The notes beneath the pieces are model-generated. The model worked only from the letters and a program-made list of their open reading frames with translations. It made no database searches and was not told the DNA's origin. The translations under genes were made by a program, and so were the position numbers. Positions 6,541 to 13,545 of a stretch of 16,682 nucleotides of DNA are shown here, one piece after another; the stretch's first letter is position 1, and every line of letters begins with the position of its first letter. This stretch comes from Chamaesiphon sp. GTDB lineage: Bacteria; Cyanobacteriota; Cyanobacteriia; Cyanobacteriales; Chamaesiphonaceae. The DNA is taken from contig JAJAYU010000241.1 in the NCBI GenBank assembly GCA_026786125.1, positions 1 through 16,682 on the forward strand, given 5' to 3'.

Positions 6541-7626
6541 ATGACGGAAGTATTGTTACGCGAATTAATGACCGATGATATCGCTTGGCTGAAGCAGGCA
6601 GGGGTACAGAGAACGATACCAAGTGGGATGGTTTTGGTTTCAGCAGGGACAGTCGAGGAAAGTTTCTGCTTATTGCTAGATGGCTGGGCAACGGTGATGA
6701 TGCCGAGTTCGGAGTTAGATCCTTTGCAGCGGGCGTTTGCGGCAATCGAGGGGGAAACGACCGATCGAGAAATTTTCACATTGGAGTGCGGGGATATTTT
6801 TGGGAGCCTCCCTGGTTTGGTGGCACCACTACCGCAGGGGGCAGTAGTGGCGAAAGAAGATTGTACTGTTTTGGCCGTACCGCTCGCAGGGCTGGTTGCA
6901 AAGATCATGATGGACATAGGATTTGCAGGACGATTTTATAAGTTTCTGGCAATATTGTTGGCGGGGCGGTTGCAGGTGATGCTGCGCCGCTTGGAGCGGC
7001 GTAGTTTGGCTCAGGGGAAGCTGTTACGGGATGTATGGCTGGTGTTTGGGGAGTTTCACGATAGCGATGTGGAATGGTTGATGGCGATGGGTGAAGTCCG
7101 ACATGTAGCCACGGGAGAGGTGTTGGTACGGGCGGGGAATGCGATCGACTCTCTGTACCTGCTATTAGATGGCAGGTTGTTAATGCTGTGGGAGGAGGCA
7201 AGAATGAATCCTTTGTTACAGGCTTTTGCCGCGATCGAGGGCCGGGAATCGATCGGTCAGGCGGTGGCAGAGTTAGGTCAAGGAGCGTTGTTTGGCGAGT
7301 CGCCATTTTTGGATGGGCAGTTGGGACGGGTAACGATCCAGACGTTGACTGACGCTGTTGTTTTGGCAGTACCAAGGCGTGTGTTGTTAGCCAAGTTGCA
7401 GCAGGATTTGGGCTTTGCTGGCAGATTTTATCAGGTGTTGAGTGCCGTCATGGGCGATCGATTGCAAGGGGTCTATGGGCGGCTGGGCTATGGGCGATGG
7501 GTTTATACAGGGGGCGAAGAGGACGAATTAGAGATGGAAACGATCGATCGGATGGGCTTGGCAGGACGACGGTTTGAGTTGCTGCTGGGGCAGATGATGA
7601 AGAAGTTACACTGTGGGGCAATTTAG
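6541..7626 (+). CDS. bacteriocin-type transport-associated protein, two cyclic-nucleotide-binding-like domains
   Basis: 361 residues with two homologous halves. Each has a roll ending in a loop plus LLLDG (residues 44-48 and 207-211), then AFAAIEG (65-71 and 228-234) and GFAGRFY (127-133 and 291-297). This tandem architecture matches the family annotated as bacteriocin-type transport-associated protein (TIGR03896, from memory). The second half keeps FGE and an Arg in the phosphate-cassette position (ALFGESPFLDGQLGR, 249-263). The first half has FGS and no matching Arg, so at most one half should bind a nucleotide. There is no effector domain; a short acidic tail (residues 325-338) ends in a helical stretch. 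It follows the HExxH gene by 3 bases. It probably regulates export through contact with the exporter, whose second ABC protein has a similar N-terminal barrel. Confidence 0.8.
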   Translation: MTEVLLRELMTDDIAWLKQAGVQRTIPSGMVLVSAGTVEESFCLLLDGWATVMMPSSELDPLQRAFAAIEGETTDREIFTLECGDIFGSLPGLVAPLPQGAVVAKEDCTVLAVPLAGLVAKIMMDIGFAGRFYKFLAILLAGRLQVMLRRLERRSLAQGKLLRDVWLVFGEFHDSDVEWLMAMGEVRHVATGEVLVRAGNAIDSLYLLLDGRLLMLWEEARMNPLLQAFAAIEGRESIGQAVAELGQGALFGESPFLDGQLGRVTIQTLTDAVVLAVPRRVLLAKLQQDLGFAGRFYQVLSAVMGDRLQGVYGRLGYGRWVYTGGEEDELEMETIDRMGLAGRRFELLLGQMMKKLHCGAI

Positions 7627-7663
7627 GATCGACAGCTAATCATTGTGTTGCAAAATACGTTCG

Positions 7664-7705
7664 ACTAAAAATAATAGAGTATTAACCTAGAAAAATTACA
7701 TTGTT
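7664..7705. repeat. 42-base element, copy 2, in the precursor promoter region
   Basis: Same element as at 551-592 (36 of 42 positions identical). It ends just where the inverted repeat 7703-7720 begins and lies 72 bases before ATG 7778. Its place directly ahead of an intact precursor gene makes a promoter or activator-binding role likely. Confidence 0.6.
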
Positions 7706-7720
7706 ATCGATTTAGATAAC
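7703..7720. promoter_or_regulatory. palindrome, possible operator
   Basis: GTTATC (7703-7708) and GATAAC (7715-7720) form an inverted repeat with a six-base spacer, about 58 bases before the precursor ATG. The location suits a dimeric regulator, but short AT-rich palindromes are frequent here. Confidence 0.3.
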
Positions 7721-7777
7721 GACGTATTATCTAATTATCGAAAGAACATATATTAATTAATTTAGGTAGATTCAATC

Positions 7778-7948
7778 ATGAGCGAACATCCCAAAGAAAA
7801 TAAAAATCAACCCACTGAAAATATTGATGAAGTTCTCGATGCTGCGATCGAGAATGCTGAAGCTAGAAAAGAACTGTCTGAAGCTGAGTTGGATGAAATT
7901 GCTGGAGGAATAATCGGTGGTCACACAGTTGGACTATATCAGGCGTAG
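7778..7948 (+). CDS. double-glycine precursor peptide (56 aa), first of a tandem pair
   Basis: Exported peptide precursor. Leader residues 1-44 end in ELSEAELDEIAGG; the predicted mature tail is IIGGHTVGLYQA, 12 residues with no Cys and only one Thr. A second Gly-Gly two residues into the tail offers an alternative cleavage site, giving HTVGLYQA. Between Pro12 and the first Gly-Gly the DNA is identical to the next gene at 93 of 99 bases, while the tails are unrelated. The start is supported by the conserved upstream sequence at 7759-7777. Cleavage by the C39 domain of the 11320 exporter is expected. Confidence 0.8.
   Translation: MSEHPKENKNQPTENIDEVLDAAIENAEARKELSEAELDEIAGGIIGGHTVGLYQA
7811..7909 (+). 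repeat. 99-base leader repeat, copy 1
   Basis: Codons 12-44 of the first tandem precursor. It matches 8152-8250 at 93 of 99 positions with no gaps. Similarity falls off sharply right after the Gly-Gly codons, so the duplication has kept the leader while the secreted part changed. Confidence 0.8.
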
Positions 7949-8118
7949 ATAAATTGCCCTCGAACGTGTGAGACAGTCCATGTCTTACTTAATTATGCAC
8001 TAGTAGGCAAAAATACTTAACGAATTTGTAAGTAATTGTATTACTGTAGAATTGGGTAGTAACTTGCGGTCGAAATTTTATAAAAATGTAATTTCAATTA
8101 ATCTAGGTTGATTCAATT

Positions 8119-8283
8119 ATGAGCGTACATCCAAAAGAAAGCAACAATCTTCCCACTGAAAATATCGATGAAGTTCTCGATGCTGCGATCGAGAATGCTG
8201 AAGCTAGAAAAGAACTGTCTGAATCTGAGTTGGATGAAGTCGCAGGGGGAGTAATCTTAGGTGGTATCTCCAGAGACTGGTAG
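8119..8283 (+). CDS. double-glycine precursor peptide (54 aa), second of the tandem pair
   Basis: Paralogue of the 7778 gene with the same leader layout; the leader ends in SESELDEVAGG at residue 44. The predicted tail VILGGISRDW is 10 residues long, lacks Cys and Thr, and ends in Trp. As in the first copy, a second Gly-Gly lies a few residues into the tail and could leave ISRDW. The ribosome region AATCTAGGTTGATTC (8100-8114) is a variant of the conserved one. The two genes are 170 bases apart and may share a transcript. Confidence 0.8.
   Translation: MSVHPKESNNLPTENIDEVLDAAIENAEARKELSESELDEVAGGVILGGISRDW
8152..8250 (+). repeat. 99-base leader repeat, copy 2
   Basis: Codons 12-44 of the second tandem precursor; six differences from copy 1, four of them in the last five codons before the cleavage site. 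Confidence 0.8.
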
Positions 8284-8525
8284 GATTCCTTGAAGCTTAG
8301 ATCGAGTTTTAGCAGAGTTAGATCTGAGTCATTAATTTTGGGAGGCAGTCAATATGTCTCCCGACAATAGATAAGTCAGCAAAAGTGTTTTATCAAGTTG
8401 TCATGAATATTTTTATGGCTGCTTCGATCTCATTTGCAATATTATGGGAAAACATTGATTATCAATTCATCCTTATAACTTTTAATATTTTAATCAAGCA
8501 TTTCTCGATCTCATAGGATTAGACA

Positions 8526-8981
8526 ATGACAGATTTAAAAAAAGCTAGTGTTGCCAATCTATGTCCGAGTGCTCCATCTGACTCAGAAGAAGGTTTTGTC
8601 TTTGGAATGGTCAGCGGCACGATAGACGAACCAAAAATCAGCTATTTAAAAGAATCCCAGCCATCTCATAAGTTGATATCAAAGGTGGGAAGTAGAGTCG
8701 AACCTGGAGAAGTTCTACGTATTGCTGCTCCTTGTGAAGAAAAAAGTTGTCAGCATTTAAATGGGCAGGATTGTCGATTGGTGAAGAGAGTAGTCGAGGA
8801 TCTGCCCGTAGTTGCAGAAAACTTACCTCCTTGTGCTATTCGTCGCCATTGTCAGTGGTGGAATCAGGAAGGAATATCAGCATGTCTTCGCTGTCCGCAA
8901 GTTATCACTCGCAATTATAGACCATCAAAGTTAATGATTAAAGTTGCAGCTCCTCAACCATACATTGAAAAGAATTTTTGA
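8526..8981 (+). CDS. conserved cysteine-rich protein of unknown function, possible metal or Fe-S site
   Basis: 151 residues with no membrane segment or signal peptide. Cysteines fall at 13, 70, 75, 83, 103, 109, 120 and 123. They group as C-x4-C-x7-C in AAPCEEKSCQHLNGQDC and C-x5-C-x10-C-x2-C in the part ending SACLRCPQ. Such spacing, with His77 and His108 near by, suggests a zinc or iron-sulfur site, or disulfides if exported. The N-terminal part (FVFGMVSGTIDEPKISYL) is probably a beta domain. I recall similar uncharacterised proteins beside cyanobacterial peptide clusters but cannot name the family. AGGA seven bases before ATG 8526 supports the start. It sits between the short precursors and the Nif11-type precursor, so it may serve peptide maturation, redox control or immunity. 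Confidence 0.7.
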   Translation: MTDLKKASVANLCPSAPSDSEEGFVFGMVSGTIDEPKISYLKESQPSHKLISKVGSRVEPGEVLRIAAPCEEKSCQHLNGQDCRLVKRVVEDLPVVAENLPPCAIRRHCQWWNQEGISACLRCPQVITRNYRPSKLMIKVAAPQPYIEKNF

Positions 8982-9269
8982 TTATTTGTTGAATGAAATT
9001 AATAAAGTAATTTCATAAAAGCCTGTATTCTACAGATACCATAACTCGCTTGTTTTACCTCGCTTATTTTACAATGTAAATCCTCGGTTTAATAAGAATG
9101 GCTTACAAGTTACAGAATGTAGAATTTTTTATACCACAGTAGAGATTGATTAAAGTGTTTGTCAAAACGAAAATAAAGTGAGTTTCGATCTAAAAATAAT
9201 GTATTGATTACATGAATGAATTGACTTATATTGTAAAAAGTTCCTCCTACTGTATAGTAGTTAATAATT
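8982..9269. other. intergenic stretch with hairpin and tandem repeat
   Basis: No gene is seen. ATGAAATTA (8993-9001) pairs with TAATTTCAT (9008-9016), a 9-base-pair hairpin 12 bases after the Cys-rich gene that may end its message although no T run follows. CTCGCTTGTTTTAC (9045-9058) is followed at once by CTCGCTTATTTTAC (9059-9072), a tandem repeat with one difference that could be a binding site. No clear promoter for the Nif11-type gene was found. Confidence 0.45.
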
Positions 9270-9551
9270 ATGTCTCATAAAACAGTTGCTGATTTCTTCC
9301 AAGATATTAAAACAGACAGCGAATTGAAAGAATTAGTGAAAAATGCTGGTTCGACAAGTGCTAATGACTCTCAGCCTACAACCCGAATCGCGCCCGAAGA
9401 CATTCTCCGGATTGCATGCGATAAAGGTTATGAATTTAATGTTGAAGAACTACAGGCATATGTTCAGAAATCTCGTCAAAATGGAGAACTCAGCATGGAA
9501 GAACTGGAGTCTGTAGCTGGGGGAAGAATGATTATTATTATAATATTCTAA
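9270..9551 (+). CDS. Nif11-type leader precursor with an isoleucine-rich core (93 aa)
   Basis: Long-leader RiPP precursor. Residues 1-85 resemble the Nif11-like leader family (TIGR03798, from memory): ADFFQDIKTDSELKELVK near the start, DILRIACDKGYEFNVEELQA in the middle, and ELSMEELESVAGG before the cleavage point. The predicted core is only RMIIIIIF, coded by an ATT/ATA-rich run (9529-9548). It lacks Cys, Ser or Thr, so lanthionine or azoline chemistry is impossible on this core. The run could come from repeat slippage that put a stop early, or be a genuine hydrophobic peptide. The start is the first ATG consistent with the family; no strong ribosome site is seen. A hairpin with a T-rich tail follows. 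Export by the NHLM system just downstream is expected. Confidence 0.8.
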   Translation: MSHKTVADFFQDIKTDSELKELVKNAGSTSANDSQPTTRIAPEDILRIACDKGYEFNVEELQAYVQKSRQNGELSMEELESVAGGRMIIIIIF

Positions 9552-9602
9552 TCCTATCGATCTCTACCAAACTTGATACATAAGTCATTTTTATGATATT
9601 GC

Positions 9603-9646
9603 AAGGAAGTGAGTGGACACTATACCCATCCACTTCTTTAATTTTA
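9603..9646 (+). terminator. terminator-like hairpin after the Nif11-type gene
   Basis: AAGGAAGTG (9603-9611) pairs with CACTTCTTT (9631-9639) with one G-T pair, followed by AATTTTATAATTT. An alternative inner pairing AGTGGA/TCCACT also exists. It separates the precursor transcript from the export operon that starts at 9720, so the exporters probably have their own promoter between 9650 and 9720. Confidence 0.5.
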
Positions 9647-9719
9647 TAATTTATGAATATGAGTTAGCCTTTGTCATGGAATCGTTACAAAATAATGCTC
9701 ATAAAATATTGTAAAATCT

Positions 9720-11333
9720 ATGCTCAATTCCAAACGCAAGATCTTTCGTGATGAATCACTAGAGCGGCTATCCTCACCAGAGGCACTAGACCAACTGATG
9801 AAGGTAATTAGTCCCAAAAGTCTATTACCAGTTGCTGCGATCGGTATTATCTCGATCGTTGGTGGAACCTGGAGTGTTTTTGGGAGAATTCCTGTAACAG
9901 TTGAAGGTCAGGGCATTCTAATGCACCCTAGTAATGTCGTTCCTTTACAAATCAAAAGTGCCGGACAACTCAGCACCATTAACATCAAAGCCAATGACAT
10001 TGTTAAAAAAAATCAAGTAATCGGTACGATCGATCAAAGCGAACTACGAAAACAGCTCCAGCAGCAAAAAAACAAACTCCAAGAACTCCAATCCCAAAAC
10101 CTCGCCAGCAAAACCCTCCAACTTCAAGTCCGCGATCGTGAAAAACAATTAATCGCCCAACAGCGTAAAATCACCACCGCCCGCATCCAAGAACTTCAAT
10201 CCCTCGCTCCCATCCTCAAATCCAAAAGCCAACAATCGATTCGAGAACAGCGTCGCCAACTCGAACAAAAAGTCGCTGGACTACAGGCACTCAGTCCCAT
10301 TCTCAAACAAAAAGGTCAAGCTGCGATCCAGCAGCAACGGCTCGCTATAAAGCAGCAAATTAGAATGGATACTAGCCAGCTCCCCGTCCTCCAGAGTCGC
10401 GCCACCAAATTTAAGGAGATCTTCGCTAAGGGCGTAATCAGCCAAGAAACATACTTACGTGCCGAGCAAGAATACCAGAAAAAGCAAGAAGACATCGCCC
10501 AACTCAACACCCAGCTTAGAGAAGCCGACACCAAAGAAAACGACGTTCAGGAGCGATACATTAACAACCTAAATGACATTACCCGTAGCCAAGCCGATCT
10601 GCAAAAGCTCGAACAAGACGAATCCATCACCCAGGAAACCTATCTGCGGAACCAAAACGAAATCGCCAAGTTACAAACCGAACTTGAAGACCTCAATAGC
10701 CGCGAAGCTACGCAATCCAAACAAAGCTTCCAAGACACAACCACCCGCGACAATCAAGTCGCCGAACTCCAGCGGGAAATCACCAAACTCGAAATCCAAA
10801 TCGGCAATAGCAGTCAACTTATCAGTCCCTATAGCGGTCGGGTGTTAGAAGTCACGCAAAGACCAGGCGAAGTTGTCGCAGTTGGAGGGAGATTAGCAAC
10901 GATTGAAGTAGAAAACTCTACCAAAGCTCTTTCTAGTATTACCTACTTCACTGTGGCAGAAGGTAAAAAAATCCAGCCAGGGATGTCGATCCAACTTACC
11001 CCCCAAACCGTCAAACGCGAACGCTTTGGCGGTATTGTTGGCAAAATCATCGCTGTCTCGCGCTTCCCTATCACCAGCGAAACAGTTGCCCATGAAATTG
11101 GCAACTCCGATCTAGCCTATACGCTGGCAAAAAAACGTGAAGGATTAATTCAAGTTACCGCCCGACTGGAACGCGACTCCAAAACCCCTAGCGGTTATCA
11201 ATGGTCTTCCTCCACTGGGCCAGCGGGGAAGATCACCCCAGGTACTACCACGGTCGTCCGCGTCAAAGTCGAAGAACGCGCCCCCATCACCTTTGTATTA
11301 CCAATCTTGAGGTCAGTCAGTGGTTTGGACTAG
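9720..11333 (+). CDS. HlyD-type adaptor of the NHLM peptide export system
   Basis: Membrane fusion protein of a type I peptide exporter. It is anchored in the inner membrane and spans the periplasm to an outer-membrane channel not found here. A short cytoplasmic N-terminus (FRDESLERLSSPEALDQLMK) precedes one TM segment at about 36-52. Lipoyl-type halves follow, at about 60-105 and again near ISPYSGRVLEVTQRPGEVVA (364-383). Between them lies a very long coiled coil of about 250 residues. It includes an internal duplication: LQSLAPILKSKSQQSIREQR is followed about 35 residues later by LQALSPILKQKGQAAIQQQR. At 537 residues it is longer than the roughly 400 I expect for the family. It overlaps the next start by 14 bases. 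No Shine-Dalgarno is seen; the start is chosen by the family-like N-terminus. Confidence 0.88.
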   Translation: MLNSKRKIFRDESLERLSSPEALDQLMKVISPKSLLPVAAIGIISIVGGTWSVFGRIPVTVEGQGILMHPSNVVPLQIKSAGQLSTINIKANDIVKKNQVIGTIDQSELRKQLQQQKNKLQELQSQNLASKTLQLQVRDREKQLIAQQRKITTARIQELQSLAPILKSKSQQSIREQRRQLEQKVAGLQALSPILKQKGQAAIQQQRLAIKQQIRMDTSQLPVLQSRATKFKEIFAKGVISQETYLRAEQEYQKKQEDIAQLNTQLREADTKENDVQERYINNLNDITRSQADLQKLEQDESITQETYLRNQNEIAKLQTELEDLNSREATQSKQSFQDTTTRDNQVAELQREITKLEIQIGNSSQLISPYSGRVLEVTQRPGEVVAVGGRLATIEVENSTKALSSITYFTVAEGKKIQPGMSIQLTPQTVKRERFGGIVGKIIAVSRFPITSETVAHEIGNSDLAYTLAKKREGLIQVTARLERDSKTPSGYQWSSSTGPAGKITPGTTTVVRVKVEERAPITFVLPILRSVSGLD

Positions 11334-13545
11334 TACAGCCAGTGTCGCCGTTACTACAAAAAAAATCCTCCCCAAAACCAGGCGGGTCAGGACTCCTACT
11401 GTCTTGCAAATGGAAGCTGTTGAATGTGGTGCTGCCGCCTTGGGTAGCATCTTGGCTTACCACGGTCGCATCGTACCGCTGCCCGAACTTCGCTACGAAT
11501 GTGGCGTATCGCGGGATGGGAGTAAAGCCTCCAATATGATTAAGGCTGCCAAAATGTATGGCATGGAAGCCAAGGGCTTCAAGAAAGAACTAGCCCAACT
11601 AGCCGAACTTAAACTCCCCTACATTGTATTTTGGCATTTCAATCACTTTGTCGTGGTAGATGGCTTGTGTGGCGATCGAGTCTATATCAACGATCCTGGT
11701 AGCGGTCCGCGTCAAATTACCGCTGAAGAATTTGACGAAGGCTACACTGGTGTAGTTCTGACCTTTGAACCTGGGATAGAATTTCAAAAGCAAGGGCACA
11801 AAGGTAATATGGTTGCCGCCCTTTGGAAAAGACTGCGCGGCTCGACTGGAGCCTTGCTTTACTGCATGGTGACTGGCTTATTTCTGACCATGCTTGGGAT
11901 GGTAATTCCCGTCTTCAGTCAGATATTTGTCGATGATATTTTAATCGAAGGGCGACGGGCTTGGTTGTTTCCACTGCTATGGTCGATGGGCATTGCAGGC
12001 ATTCTTCAAGCTGCAATTACGCTGCTGCGCCTCCGCTACCTCCGCAAACTGAGGGTCAAACTGCATGTTGGGATGTCCAGTCGCTTTCTGTGGCATATTC
12101 TGCGATTGCCGATGAGTTTCTATGCCCAACGATATGCAGGTGAAATTAGCAATCGCGCTCACCTCAACGATTTTGTCGCCGACATCCTGTCAGGTAAATT
12201 AGCCACTACGGCGATCGATAGCCTCATGGTAATCCTGTATGCTGCGATCATGGTGCAGTACGACTGGGTACTGACCGCAATCATCGTCGGATTCGCGGCG
12301 ATTAACGCGATCGTCTTGCAAAAGATTTCCCGCCAACGGATCGATGCCAATCAAAAGTTAATGCTCGAACAGGGTAAGGCAATCGGTGTCTCGATCGCTG
12401 CTCTCCAAAGCATCGAAACCCTTAAAGCATCCGCCCTCGAATCGGACTTCTTTGGCCGCTGGTCTGGCTACTATACCAAAGCCCTCAACTCCCAACAAAC
12501 GCTAGAAGCTACCAACCAGACTTTTTCAGTTCTCCCCGTGCTGCTCTCGGCGCTTTCCGCCGCTGGACTGCTGGTCGTCGGTGGTTTGCGAGTAATGGAT
12601 GGGCATCTGTCGATCGGGATGTTGATTGCCTTCCAAGGTCTGATGCTCAGCTTCCAACAACCCGTTAACAATCTCGTCAGCTTTGCCACTACGCTCCAAG
12701 AACTAGAAGGCGATCTGGTGCGACTCGATGATGTACTCGACAACCCAATCGATCCTATTCTGTCTTCCCAACATCCTACCCAGCAAAACACCACACTTCA
12801 ATACGCTGTACCCAAACTTCAAGGTCGCGTCGAACTTCGCCAACTGACGTTTGGCTACAGTCGCCTTGCACCAGCATTAATTACCGATTTCAACCTCACG
12901 ATCCAACCAGGCCAACGGGTGGCTCTAGTCGGCAGTAGCGGCTCTGGCAAATCCACCGTCGCCAAGCTAGTTAGCGGACTTTATCAGCCGTGGGCTGGGG
13001 AAGTTTTATTTGACGATCGACCCAGATCGACGATTCCCCATCACATCCTCACTAACTCGATCTCGATGGTCGAACAGGATGTCGCCCTATTCGGCGGCAC
13101 CATTCGCGACAACTTAACCCTCTGGGATACCACTATCCTACAGAAGCAAATTCAAGCTGCCTGTGCCGATGCCGCGATCGATAGCACGATTTTGGCACTA
13201 TCGAGTGGCTATGACAGCCTACTCAATGAAGGCGGTGCGAATCTCAGTGGCGGACAACGTCAACGACTGGAAATCGCCCGTGCCCTAGTCAGCAATCCCA
13301 GCATCCTCGTCATGGACGAAGCTACCAGTGCCCTCGATGCTGAAACCGAACAATCGATCGATGGGCACCTGCACCGCCGAGGTTGCACCTGTATCATCGT
13401 CGCTCACCGCCTCAGCACAATCCGAGATTGCGATGAAATTATCGTATTCGATCGGGGTAAAGTCGTTCAACGTGGTACCCACCAATCGCTCTGGTCGGTA
13501 CCAGGTATCTATGCCAAATTAATTAGTACCGAAGGAGGAACATGA
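11320..13545 (+). CDS. NHLM-type ABC exporter with N-terminal C39 peptidase
   Basis: 741-residue inner-membrane transporter that cuts double-glycine leaders and exports the tail. The C39 peptidase domain (about 22-150) has Gln30, catalytic Cys36 in MEAVECGAAAL, His109 in HFNHFVVVDG and Asp125 in NDPGSG, a complete active set. A six-helix membrane domain follows (about 175-465). The ATPase domain has Walker A GSSGSGKST (538-546), Q-loop Gln586, signature LSGGQ (642-646), Walker B ILVMDE (662-667) and His696. GTG 11320 lies inside the end of the adaptor gene; TTGAGG 7 bases upstream supports it. It should recognise both the short leaders and the Nif11-type leader, all ending in (A or N)GG. It ends in an overlap with the second exporter. 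Confidence 0.92.
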   Translation: MVWTSTASVAVTTKKILPKTRRVRTPTVLQMEAVECGAAALGSILAYHGRIVPLPELRYECGVSRDGSKASNMIKAAKMYGMEAKGFKKELAQLAELKLPYIVFWHFNHFVVVDGLCGDRVYINDPGSGPRQITAEEFDEGYTGVVLTFEPGIEFQKQGHKGNMVAALWKRLRGSTGALLYCMVTGLFLTMLGMVIPVFSQIFVDDILIEGRRAWLFPLLWSMGIAGILQAAITLLRLRYLRKLRVKLHVGMSSRFLWHILRLPMSFYAQRYAGEISNRAHLNDFVADILSGKLATTAIDSLMVILYAAIMVQYDWVLTAIIVGFAAINAIVLQKISRQRIDANQKLMLEQGKAIGVSIAALQSIETLKASALESDFFGRWSGYYTKALNSQQTLEATNQTFSVLPVLLSALSAAGLLVVGGLRVMDGHLSIGMLIAFQGLMLSFQQPVNNLVSFATTLQELEGDLVRLDDVLDNPIDPILSSQHPTQQNTTLQYAVPKLQGRVELRQLTFGYSRLAPALITDFNLTIQPGQRVALVGSSGSGKSTVAKLVSGLYQPWAGEVLFDDRPRSTIPHHILTNSISMVEQDVALFGGTIRDNLTLWDTTILQKQIQAACADAAIDSTILALSSGYDSLLNEGGANLSGGQRQRLEIARALVSNPSILVMDEATSALDAETEQSIDGHLHRRGCTCIIVAHRLSTIRDCDEIIVFDRGKVVQRGTHQSLWSVPGIYAKLISTEGGT

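Noticed and set aside
6905..7375. 156-codon minus-strand frame
   Set aside because: Antisense to the double cyclic-nucleotide-like gene, Pro/Thr-rich, no recognised motif.
8354..8374. Six-codon frame MSPDNR after GGGAGG
   Set aside because: The ribosome site is good, but the peptide is too short to support and has no leader motif; it may be chance or a relic.
9529..9548. Ile run of the Nif11-type precursor read as a transmembrane anchor
   Set aside because: Only about eight hydrophobic residues follow the leader, too short to span a membrane.
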